5,785 bases of DNA from an uncultured Lachnospiraceae bacterium (GTDB lineage Bacteria; Bacillota; Clostridia; Lachnospirales; Lachnospiraceae), in the NCBI GenBank assembly GCA_910588875.1, contig CAJURT010000084.1, forward strand, positions 1 through 5,785, written 5' to 3'. Made by a program: the position numbers and the translations under genes. Positions 1 through 5,766 of the stretch are shown one piece after another; positions within the stretch are counted from its first letter, which is position 1; every line of letters starts with the position of its first letter. The notes beneath the pieces were generated by a model. The model was not told the origin of the DNA, did not search any database, and was given only the letters and a program-made list of their open reading frames with translations.

Positions 1-46
1 CCACGGCTTAGAAGGCCGTTGCTCTATCCAGCTGAGCTACAGACTC
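1..46 (-). tRNA. tRNA-Arg (anticodon UCU), 5' part only
   Basis: Read on the minus strand, the segment starts with a 7-nt acceptor strand GAGTCTG (46-40), then TA, a D-arm GCTC...GAGC with the typical AGCTGGATA loop, and an anticodon stem ACGGC/GCCGT closing the loop CTTCTAA. The anticodon is TCT at positions 12-10, so it should read AGA arginine codons. The variable loop begins at the left edge; the T-arm, the 3' acceptor strand and any CCA lie outside the window. The 3' half of the acceptor stem therefore cannot be checked. It is transcribed away from the symporter gene and has its own promoter at 94-122. Confidence 0.95.
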
Positions 47-71
47 AAAATATCTTTCCATTCAACAGGCC

Positions 72-85
72 TCGCCACTCGGCGA
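72..85 (-). other. small hairpin in the pre-tRNA 5' leader
   Basis: The minus strand reads TCGCC-GAGT-GGCGA, a perfect 5-bp GC-rich stem with a 4-nt loop. It lies between the predicted transcription start (about 87) and the first base of the mature tRNA (46), so it would be in the leader removed by RNase P. It has no T-tract and is too close to the promoter to be a terminator of another gene. Its function is unknown. Confidence 0.5.
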
Positions 86-93
86 CGCATTAA

Positions 94-122
94 ATTCTAT
101 CATAGGATGGAAGAAAAAGCAA
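94..122 (-). promoter_or_regulatory. sigma-A type promoter of the tRNA-Arg gene
   Basis: On the minus strand, TTGCTT (122-117) is followed after exactly 17 bp by TAGAAT (99-94). The bases before the -10 are TGA, an extended -10 (TGn). The predicted start is near 87, giving a leader of about 41 nt before the mature tRNA. The match is good, but it is a prediction from sequence only. Confidence 0.7.
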
Positions 123-134
123 GTACTTTTTCTT
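111..134. repeat. 9-bp inverted repeat between divergent promoters
   Basis: AAGAAAAAG (111-119) and CTTTTTCTT (126-134) are exact reverse complements separated by 6 bp. The left arm overlaps the -35 of the tRNA promoter (117-122); the right arm ends 9 bp before the -35 of the symporter promoter. Neither predicted transcript contains it, so it would act as DNA, either as a protein site or as A/T-rich UP-like sequence. Low-complexity A/T composition makes chance more likely than the length suggests. Confidence 0.4.
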
Positions 135-143
135 AATATTTTC

Positions 144-172
144 TTGACAATTTCTATATGCTATGCTACTTT
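144..172 (+). promoter_or_regulatory. sigma-A type promoter of the AGCS symporter
   Basis: A perfect -35 TTGACA (144-149) is followed by a 17-bp spacer and TACTTT (167-172), preceded by TGC (164-166), an extended -10. Transcription should start near 179, leaving a leader of about 145 nt before the ATG at 324. The promoter lies back to back with the tRNA-Arg promoter, with 21 bp between the two -35 boxes. Confidence 0.75.
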
Positions 173-213
173 ATTAAAGTGCATAAATACACAGACGGTC
201 ATTTGCAATGGGG

Positions 214-247
214 CAGGTGGAACCTTAGGTTCCCCCTGTTTTTTATT
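214..247 (+). terminator. intrinsic terminator inside the symporter leader (putative attenuator)
   Basis: CAGGTGGAACC (214-224) pairs with GGTTCCCCCTG (228-238) around a TTA loop, with one T/C mismatch in 11 pairs. Six T residues (239-244) and then ATTT follow at once, the form of a Rho-independent terminator. It sits about 35 nt after the predicted start and 77 nt before the coding region, where it would stop transcription before the gene unless it is read through. I do not see an obvious competing antiterminator or a recognised riboswitch. Just downstream is a 12-nt palindrome GCAAAGCTTTGC (255-266). Confidence 0.7.
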
Positions 248-290
248 TCTGTATGCAAAGCTTTGCCCGGCTGCTGCATTTATGTCAAAT

Positions 291-318
291 ATCCTGTGGA
301 CACAGGATTCAGAGGAGG
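291..318 (+). promoter_or_regulatory. hairpin next to the Shine-Dalgarno of the symporter gene
   Basis: ATCCTGT (291-297) and ACAGGAT (302-308) form a perfect 7-bp stem with the tetraloop GGAC. Four bases later comes the Shine-Dalgarno AGGAGG (313-318), which is 5 nt from the ATG at 324. The SD itself stays free in this fold. The site decides the start of the symporter gene, because no comparable SD precedes the upstream in-frame codons. Confidence 0.6.
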
Positions 319-323
319 AAAGT

Positions 324-1814
324 ATGGTTGAAATAATCACAAATATTAATGGCATTGTCAACAATTTTGTCTGGGGGATCCCTATGCTGATCCTTTTGGT
401 CGGCACCGGCATCCTGATGACTGCCCTCACAAAGGTCTTCCAGATCTCCCACTTCGGATATTGGATGAAACACACCATGGGCAGTATTTTTACGGACAAG
501 CATATCACACAGCACACGGAAAAGGAAGACCAGTCCATCACCCAGTTCCAGTCCATGTGCACGGCACTCGCTGCCACCATCGGCACCGGCAACATCGTAG
601 GCGTATCTTCTGCATTGCTCTTCGGAGGCCCTGGCGCTATCTTCTGGATGTGGATTGTTGCTTTCTTCGGAATGATGACCAACTACTCGGAAAATGTCCT
701 GGGGATTTACTACCGCAAGAAAAACAGCAAAGGAGAATGGTCCGGCGGCGCCATGTACTATCTGCGGGACGGCCTTGGCGCAAAAAAGGGAATGAAGCAG
801 ATAGGCTCTCTGCTGGCTGCCCTGTTTTCTGTATTCTGCCTGATGGCTTCCTTCGGTATCGGCAACATGAGCCAGATTAATTCTATCGCCGGTAATATGA
901 AGGCAGCATTCCATATTCCCAACCTGGCCACAGGCATCGTATTAATGGTTCTGGCCGGGCTGGTGATCCTGGGCGGCATCAAACGGATCGCTTCTGTAAC
1001 CGAAAAACTGGTTCCGTTTATGGCAATTTTTTATATTATCGGTTCCCTGATTTTGTGCGCCGTAAATGCCGGGCAGCTGGTTCCTGCCCTGACAGCAATC
1101 TTCAAAGGTGCATTTGCCATGAAAGCTGTTGGCGGAGGCATTGTGGGAGCCGGCATCAAGATGGCCTTGACCTGGGGCATGAAGCGCGGGGTTTTCTCCA
1201 ATGAGGCCGGCCTCGGCTCCTCTGTTATGGTTCATTCCAGTTCCAATGTGAGGGAACCGGTCCGCCAGGGAATGTGGGGAATCTTTGAGGTATTTGCCGA
1301 TACCATTGTGGTCTGCACCCTGACTGCCCTTACGGTATTAACCTCCGGCCTGGTAGACTTAGATACCGGAGCCGTGATCAGTGAAGCCGAAGGTTCTGCC
1401 CTGGTGGGGGAGGCATTTGCCAAAGTATTTGGCCAGGCAGGCCCCGCATTTATCGCCGTCGCCATCCTGCTGTTCGCCTTCTCCACCGTGCTGGGATGGA
1501 GCCATTATGGTTCCAAAGCCTTTGAGTATCTGTTTGGCTCCGGCGCCATCCTTATCTATCGGGTGATCTTTATCCTGTTCATCCTGTGCGGTGCTACGAT
1601 GAGCCTGGATCTGGCCTGGGACCTCTCCGATACCTTCAATGGGTTGATGGCCATCCCTAACCTGATTGGCGTGCTGTCCCTGTCCCCGGTAGTCTGCAAA
1701 ATCACAAAAAATTATGTGGACCGCCGCATCCGTGGGTTAAACGTGGAACCCATGCTGTCCGCCTTCCCGGAGATCCAAAAAGCACAGAAACTGGTACTGG
1801 ATGACAGCGAATAG
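324..1814 (+). CDS. sodium:alanine/glycine symporter, AGCS family
   Basis: This encodes a 496-residue inner-membrane transporter expected to couple uptake of a small neutral amino acid (alanine or glycine; glutamine in some members) to sodium entry. The AGCS signature is present as GGPGAIFWMWIVAFFG (residues 101-116). Other conserved segments are ATIGTGNIVGV (84-94), KRGVFSNEAGLGS (287-299) and GWSHYGSKAFEYLFG (391-405). About ten or more hydrophobic helices span the protein and the length is normal for the family. The reading frame is open upstream to 144, but the ATG at 324 is chosen because AGGAGG lies 5 nt before it and because the extension would begin in the -35 box and contain the leader terminator. 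The leader suggests control by attenuation. No terminator is seen after the stop, so read-through into the M23 gene is possible. The substrate cannot be fixed from sequence alone. Confidence 0.96.
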   Translation: MVEIITNINGIVNNFVWGIPMLILLVGTGILMTALTKVFQISHFGYWMKHTMGSIFTDKHITQHTEKEDQSITQFQSMCTALAATIGTGNIVGVSSALLFGGPGAIFWMWIVAFFGMMTNYSENVLGIYYRKKNSKGEWSGGAMYYLRDGLGAKKGMKQIGSLLAALFSVFCLMASFGIGNMSQINSIAGNMKAAFHIPNLATGIVLMVLAGLVILGGIKRIASVTEKLVPFMAIFYIIGSLILCAVNAGQLVPALTAIFKGAFAMKAVGGGIVGAGIKMALTWGMKRGVFSNEAGLGSSVMVHSSSNVREPVRQGMWGIFEVFADTIVVCTLTALTVLTSGLVDLDTGAVISEAEGSALVGEAFAKVFGQAGPAFIAVAILLFAFSTVLGWSHYGSKAFEYLFGSGAILIYRVIFILFILCGATMSLDLAWDLSDTFNGLMAIPNLIGVLSLSPVVCKITKNYVDRRIRGLNVEPMLSAFPEIQKAQKLVLDDSE

Positions 1815-1846
1815 CACAAACCCTGAATTTTTGTCAGTACATAAAC

Positions 1847-1906
1847 GCTCCTCCCATCTGCATATATTGCTACATGTAACACAGCAATCTCAGAAAAGGG
1901 AGGAGC
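1847..1906 (+). promoter_or_regulatory. long hairpin sequestering the Shine-Dalgarno of the M23 gene
   Basis: GCTCCTCCC (1847-1855) is the exact complement of GGGAGGAGC (1898-1906), which contains the Shine-Dalgarno of the next gene. Inside it TCTG (1857-1860) pairs with CAGA (1891-1894), and ATTGCT (1866-1871) with AGCAAT (1883-1888), so about 60 nt fold into one interrupted stem. The T-tract needed for a terminator is absent; CTCC and the ATG follow directly. The simplest reading is translational control by occlusion of the ribosome site. No convincing promoter was found between 1815 and 1846, so the message may come from the symporter operon. Confidence 0.65.
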
Positions 1907-1910
1907 CTCC

Positions 1911-3011
1911 ATGAAACCCAGATGGCGTCATAAATGTACATCACTGCTGATCTTGTCAGAACTGATTTTCTTATTTGTCCTTCTTATCCGCTTTTTCCCT
2001 GTCAACCTGCCGTCCTCATCAAGCGGCACTTCACGGGAAGCCGCTTCCCAGGATTCTGTTGCAAGCAGTTCCAATGCCAAAAAATTCATCAAATGGGTGG
2101 ATTTTGACGTGAATGCAGAAGCCCTTCGGCAGGCATTGCGTTTTGATGTGGACAGCTACGGCCAGGAACCGCATTTCAACTGGCTGGAATTGCTTGCTTA
2201 TCTGGGCGCACGTTATGGCGGCGATTTTTCTCGTTACCGGGAAAAGGATATGGAGGAACTGATACAAACCCTCCAGCAAGGCACTCCTATGGAAGAACTG
2301 ACAAAAGATATGAAATATTATCCTTATTATCTGGAAGCCTATGGCGCTGTCCTGGGGGGTATGACCGGGGTATACGAGATCCAGATTCCGGATGAAGCCA
2401 CCGGGGAAGCTGTCTGGGTCACGAAATATGGATTAAAGGCCTTTTCTCCCATCGCTAAAAATTATCCCTACCAGGATTTTGACGATTTCGGCGCCTCCCG
2501 CAGCTACGGCTTCAAGCGCCAGCACTTAGGACATGATCTTTTGGGGCAGGTGGGAACCCCTGTGATCGCAGTGGAATCCGGTTATGTGGAGGCTATCGGC
2601 TGGAACCAGTACGGAGGCTGGCGTCTGGGAATCCGGAGTTTTGACCAAAAACGCTATTACTACTACGCCCATCTGAGGAAAAATTATCCCTACCACAAGA
2701 CCCTCAAAGAAGGCAGCTATGTCCAGGCCGGGGATGTAATCGGCTATCTGGGGCGAACCGGCTATAGTTCCACGGAAAACACCAACAATATCAATGAGCC
2801 CCATCTTCATTTTGGCATGCAGCTGATTTTTGATGAATCCCAGAAAGAAGGCAACAATGAAATATGGATTGATTGCTATGAACTTACCAAATTTCTTGCG
2901 ATGAACCGTTCCGAAACCGTCAAAGACCAGGAAACAAAGGAATATTACCGGGTTTGGCAAATGAAAGACCCCGCCGTTCCCGGCGGGGCCCAAAGCCAGA
3001 TTATCCCTTAG
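1911..3011 (+). CDS. membrane-anchored M23 (LytM-type) zinc metallopeptidase
   Basis: This encodes 366 residues. A basic N-terminus and one hydrophobic segment (about 10-29) suggest a signal anchor with the rest outside the membrane. A Ser-rich linker (35-54) leads to a region at about 58-160 with the motif GGMTGVYEI; I do not recognise it by name, though a similar segment occurs in clostridial M23 proteins. The LytM domain is at about 175-305. Its zinc ligands are visible: H205 and D209 in HLGHD, and H300 in HLH (H298/H300), with H254 in YYAHL as the further active-site histidine. Such enzymes cleave peptide cross-links of peptidoglycan; since the metal and catalytic residues are intact it is probably active. 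Start: ATG at 1911 with GGAGG 7 nt upstream. The last residues (DPAVPGGAQSQIIP) come from the terminator hairpin of the convergent gene and are probably not conserved. The exact biological role (growth, division or sporulation) is not shown. Confidence 0.92.
   Translation: MKPRWRHKCTSLLILSELIFLFVLLIRFFPVNLPSSSSGTSREAASQDSVASSSNAKKFIKWVDFDVNAEALRQALRFDVDSYGQEPHFNWLELLAYLGARYGGDFSRYREKDMEELIQTLQQGTPMEELTKDMKYYPYYLEAYGAVLGGMTGVYEIQIPDEATGEAVWVTKYGLKAFSPIAKNYPYQDFDDFGASRSYGFKRQHLGHDLLGQVGTPVIAVESGYVEAIGWNQYGGWRLGIRSFDQKRYYYYAHLRKNYPYHKTLKEGSYVQAGDVIGYLGRTGYSSTENTNNINEPHLHFGMQLIFDESQKEGNNEIWIDCYELTKFLAMNRSETVKDQETKEYYRVWQMKDPAVPGGAQSQIIP
2959..2988 (-). terminator. terminator of the wall-binding protein gene, inside the 3' end of the M23 gene
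   Basis: CCCCGCCG (2969-2976) and CGGCGGGG (2981-2988) form a perfect 8-bp stem with a 4-nt loop. On the minus strand it begins 20 nt after the TAA stop (3010-3008) of the wall protein and is followed by TCTTTCATTT, a T-rich but interrupted tail. On the plus strand the hairpin is followed by CCCAAAGCC, so it does not look like a normal terminator for the M23 gene. Confidence 0.6.
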
Positions 3012-3985
3012 CGGTTTTTCAAATGGCCGGCACTGTCAAGAATATATCCGTCCGGGGTGGTGGTGTCCTTCAGCATCTCCCCGGTCTCATCGTGGCAGTA
3101 GTATTTTTCTCCTTCCCACTCTACCCAGCCAGTGCGCATATATCCTTCCTCATCAAAGAGGTACCATTTCTTATCAATCTGCTCCCAGTTATTCTGCGTG
3201 TATGTTCCGTCCTCATGCTGATACCACCAGCGGTCTCCCTCCTTCTTCCACTCTCCCTTGATAGGGAGACCGGCAACCGTGCCATTGCGGATGGCATCTG
3301 CCATCTCCTGGGATATGGTAACCGCCTCGGATTCCATCCATTTGCCCTTGCTCTCCTGGTTCTGCTTATTGACGGCCCGCACCTTCACCTGATAGGTTCC
3401 CGGCTTGCTCATCTGGTCCGTATAATCATAGAAAACCTGATCTGTGCTCTGATAGGTTGCTCCCACGCCGGTACCGTTCTTGTACAGGCGCAACTCGTAG
3501 GAGCCGGCCCCGCGGATCTCCCCCCAGCTGGCAAAACCGCCCTCCGTCAATACCACCTCTGTCTCCGTCCCAACCATCTCCTGCATGGAGGGCAGCTTCA
3601 CCCGAAGCGCCAGCGTTTCGGAAGAGTCTTGTTTGGTAGCCTTAACATAGGTGGCCCCGGTCAGCTTCACTGCACTGGCCTTTGTGAGGGAAAAATAATA
3701 CCCCTCATCGGCACGCAGATAAATCGTAATCTCCGGCACATCATCTTCCACCCATTCAAACCCAAAATTCTCAATCTCATAATAGTCATAGGTATAATTG
3801 CGGCCACGTACTTCAATCTCGATCTCTTCCTCCCCATACCTCACTCCAAGGCCGATATGTGATTCCACATTCACATTCACCGAAGTAATCTTTTTCCTTT
3901 TGGCTGCAAAAGAAGGAACCGCCAACATACTTGTCAGCGCGGCCACCGCCAACACTGCACCACATACTTTCTTCCAGTTATACAC
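3008..3985 (-). CDS. secreted protein with C-terminal cell-wall-binding (choline-binding-like) repeats
   Basis: This encodes 325 residues. Residues 1-27 form a signal peptide (KK, hydrophobic core, then PSFA before AK). Residues about 33-130 are a beta-rich domain I do not recognise, with PEITIYL, GYYFS and LALRVKLP. Residues about 140-205 resemble a fibronectin-III-like fold (ASWGEIRGAGSYELRLYKNG to PGTYQVKVRAVN). Residues about 244-323 are three to four aromatic wall-binding repeats (WWYQHEDGTY, KWYLFDEEGYMRTGW, KYYCHDETGEM, GYILDSAGHLK). No catalytic domain is visible, so it is probably a structural or adhesive surface protein; database names such as amidase would come only from the repeats. 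The start is GTG, with GGGAGG (3998-3993) 7 nt upstream; the next Met (residue 20) would destroy the signal peptide. It is monocistronic, with its own promoter, and overlaps the M23 stop by 4 bp. Confidence 0.9.
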   Translation of the reverse strand: MYNWKKVCGAVLAVAALTSMLAVPSFAAKRKKITSVNVNVESHIGLGVRYGEEEIEIEVRGRNYTYDYYEIENFGFEWVEDDVPEITIYLRADEGYYFSLTKASAVKLTGATYVKATKQDSSETLALRVKLPSMQEMVGTETEVVLTEGGFASWGEIRGAGSYELRLYKNGTGVGATYQSTDQVFYDYTDQMSKPGTYQVKVRAVNKQNQESKGKWMESEAVTISQEMADAIRNGTVAGLPIKGEWKKEGDRWWYQHEDGTYTQNNWEQIDKKWYLFDEEGYMRTGWVEWEGEKYYCHDETGEMLKDTTTPDGYILDSAGHLKNR

Positions 3986-4021
3986 GTATTACCCTCCCTG
4001 TTTCTTCACGGCTTTTCTTTC

Positions 4022-4050
4022 ACTTTATTACAAAATATCTCCTCTGTCAA
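4022..4050 (-). promoter_or_regulatory. sigma-A type promoter of the wall-binding protein gene
   Basis: On the minus strand, a perfect -35 TTGACA (4050-4045) and a 17-bp spacer lead to TAAAGT (4027-4022). The predicted start is near 4015, about 30 nt before the GTG. Upstream of the -35 the sequence is very A/T-rich with a run of eight T on the minus strand (4084-4077), which could act as an UP element. The spacer and the upstream region carry the arms of an inverted repeat. Confidence 0.75.
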
Positions 4051-4071
4051 GCCAATTCCCTATTTTGTAAT
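4027..4071. repeat. 11-bp inverted repeat bracketing the -35 box (operator candidate)
   Basis: ATTACAAAATA (4027-4037) and TATTTTGTAAT (4061-4071) are exact reverse complements with 23 bp between them, centres 34 bp apart, close to three helical turns. One arm fills the promoter spacer next to the -10; the other lies upstream of the -35. A further TTGTAA at 4085-4090 repeats the one at 4065-4070 exactly 20 bp away. The upstream arm is not transcribed, so an RNA hairpin is unlikely and a DNA-binding regulator is the natural reading. No regulator can be named. Confidence 0.5.
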
Positions 4072-4120
4072 TATTGAAAAAAAATTGTAAGTTTTCCATT
4101 GCCATACTTTTTTCTGCAAC

Positions 4121-4167
4121 AAAAAACACCTGAAACCCACCGCTCATTTTCAATGGGTTTCAGGTGC
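4121..4167 (-). terminator. Rho-independent terminator of rny
   Basis: CACCTGAAACCCA (4127-4139) pairs perfectly over 13 bp with TGGGTTTCAGGTG (4154-4166) around a 14-nt loop. On the minus strand it is followed by six T residues (4126-4121) and lies 17 nt after the rny stop. On the plus strand it is followed by CTTTTTTTG, so it could also stop transcription coming from the left. Confidence 0.93.
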
Positions 4168-4183
4168 TTTTTTGTATTCAAAA

Positions 4184-5752
4184 TCACTTGGCATAGTCAG
4201 TGGCACGGGATTCACGGATAACATTCACTTTAATCTGACCAGGATAATCCAACTCGTTTTCTATACGTTTGGAAATATCCCTGGCCATCAGGATCATATC
4301 ATCATCGCTCACCTGTTCCGGAATTACCATGATACGAACCTCACGGCCTGCCTGGATAGCAAAAGACTTATCCACACCTTTGAAGGAATTCGTGATATCT
4401 TCCAGTTGCTTCAATCTGTTTGTATATGTCTCCAGAGTCTCCCTTCTCGCCCCCGGCCTTGCGGCGGATATGGTATCTGCCGCCTGGACAATGCAGGCAA
4501 TCAGGCTCTGCGGTTCTGCATCGCCATGATGGGACTCCACGGAATTGATCACAACTGCTGACTCCTTGTACTTTTTGCACAGGTCAGCACCCAATTGTAC
4601 GTGGGAACCTTCCACCTCATGGTCAATGGACTTACCAATATCATGTAATAAACCAGCGCGCTTTGCCATCCGGACATCTGCCCCAACCTCAGCAGCCAAA
4701 AGGCCTGCCAGCTGGGCAACCTCCATCGAATGCTTCAACGCATTCTGTCCATAGCTGGTCCTGAACTTCATCTTCCCTAATAGCTTCACTAACTCCGGGT
4801 GGATTCCATGGATCCCAACCTCCAGGGTAGCGGTCTCACCGTCCTCCCGCATGTTGGCTTCCACTTCCTTCTGGGCTTTCTCCACCATTTCCTCAATCCT
4901 TGCCGGATGGATCCTCCCATCCACAATCAGACGTTCCAGGGCAATCCGGGCAACCTCCCTCCGGATCGGGTCAAATCCTGACAGTACCACTGCCTCGGGA
5001 GTATCATCGATAATCAGTTCCACACCTGTCATGGTCTCCAGGGTACGGATATTCCGCCCCTCCCGGCCAATGATACGGCCCTTCATCTCATCATTAGGAA
5101 GCTGAACCACGGAAACCGTGGTCTCCGCCACATGGTCTGCCGCACATCTCTGGATCGCAGTCACCACATAATCCCGGGCTTTCTTGTCAGCCTCTTCCCG
5201 GGCTTTGCTCTCCAGTTCCTTCACCAGCCGGGCAGTATCATGCTTGACTTCCTCTTCCACGGATTTCAGAAGATATTCCTTCGCCTGTTCCGTAGTCAGT
5301 CCGGATATACGTTCCAATTCCTGCAATGCCTTCTCATACAAGCCTTCCACTTCCGTGTTACGCTTGTTGAGCGCTTCTTCCCGGGCGGCAATGCCGGCCT
5401 CCCGCTTTTCCATGTTCTCTGCTTTTTTGTCCAGATTTTCTTCCTTACTCAGCACGCGTCTCTCATAACGCTGAAGCTCTGCGCGTCTTTCCTTCGTCTC
5501 CTTGTCCAGCTCATTCTTCGTCTTAATCGACTCTTCTTTCGCCTCCAGGAGAGTTTCTCGCTTCTTTGTCTCTGCCGTCTTTAGCGCTTCATCTATTATT
5601 TCTCTGGCTTTCTCTTCTGCGGTCCCAACCTTACTCTCATATGTTTTGATCCGGTGGTTTATCGCAAGCTTCCAGATAATAAATGCCACAACTGCCAGCA
5701 CAATGATAAAAACAACTAACATTATACTGATTGACATCGCTGTTTTTGACAC
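4184..5752 (-). CDS. rny: ribonuclease Y (endoribonuclease, membrane-anchored)
   Basis: This encodes 522 residues, the normal length for RNase Y, the endonuclease that starts decay of many mRNAs in Firmicutes and acts at the membrane. In order: a transmembrane helix (about 8-30), a long charged coiled coil (about 35-200), a KH RNA-binding domain with GRIIGREGRN (225-234), an HD hydrolase domain, and the conserved C-terminus ending near YPGQIKVNVIRE. In the HD domain the metal and catalytic residues are visible: H341, the H370-D371 pair in LLHDIGKSIDHE, H408-H409 in SHHGD, and D426 in AADTIS. Nothing is missing. The start is GTG at 5752-5750, with AAGGAGGT 6 nt upstream and an in-frame TAA at 5767-5765; the first ATG, five codons later, lacks an SD at usable distance. 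The upstream neighbour and promoter lie beyond the window edge. A strong terminator follows at 4121-4167. Confidence 0.98.
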   Translation of the reverse strand: MSKTAMSISIMLVVFIIVLAVVAFIIWKLAINHRIKTYESKVGTAEEKAREIIDEALKTAETKKRETLLEAKEESIKTKNELDKETKERRAELQRYERRVLSKEENLDKKAENMEKREAGIAAREEALNKRNTEVEGLYEKALQELERISGLTTEQAKEYLLKSVEEEVKHDTARLVKELESKAREEADKKARDYVVTAIQRCAADHVAETTVSVVQLPNDEMKGRIIGREGRNIRTLETMTGVELIIDDTPEAVVLSGFDPIRREVARIALERLIVDGRIHPARIEEMVEKAQKEVEANMREDGETATLEVGIHGIHPELVKLLGKMKFRTSYGQNALKHSMEVAQLAGLLAAEVGADVRMAKRAGLLHDIGKSIDHEVEGSHVQLGADLCKKYKESAVVINSVESHHGDAEPQSLIACIVQAADTISAARPGARRETLETYTNRLKQLEDITNSFKGVDKSFAIQAGREVRIMVIPEQVSDDDMILMARDISKRIENELDYPGQIKVNVIRESRATDYAK

Positions 5753-5766
5753 AGGAGCACCTCCTT
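5753..5766 (-). promoter_or_regulatory. Shine-Dalgarno of rny with adjacent complement
   Basis: The minus strand has AAGGAGGT (5766-5759), a full-length match to the 16S rRNA tail, 6 nt from the GTG. It is directly followed by GCTCCT, so AGGAG-GTG-CTCCT is an inverted repeat with a 3-nt loop, which may partly occlude the SD. The site fixes the GTG as the start. Confidence 0.75.

Noticed and set aside
208..228. Leader peptide MGQVEP encoded over the attenuator.
   Set aside because: There is no Shine-Dalgarno before the ATG and no run of alanine or glycine codons, so translational attenuation is not supported.
144..323. N-terminal extension of the symporter by 60 residues to the start of the open frame.
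   Set aside because: It would start inside the -35 box, contain the -10 and the leader terminator, and has no Shine-Dalgarno; the ATG at 324 has AGGAGG at 5 nt and gives a normal AGCS N-terminus.
309..914. Long antisense open frames within the symporter gene.
   Set aside because: They are shadows of a strongly conserved coding frame, with no ribosome site and low-complexity products.
1847..1906. Reading the hairpin before the M23 gene as a terminator of the symporter gene.
   Set aside because: No T-tract follows on either strand; the right arm contains the Shine-Dalgarno.
2954..3862. A 302-residue plus-strand frame opposite the wall-binding protein gene.
   Set aside because: The opposite frame has a signal peptide, recognised repeats, an RBS and a promoter; the plus frame has no SD and is a complement shadow.
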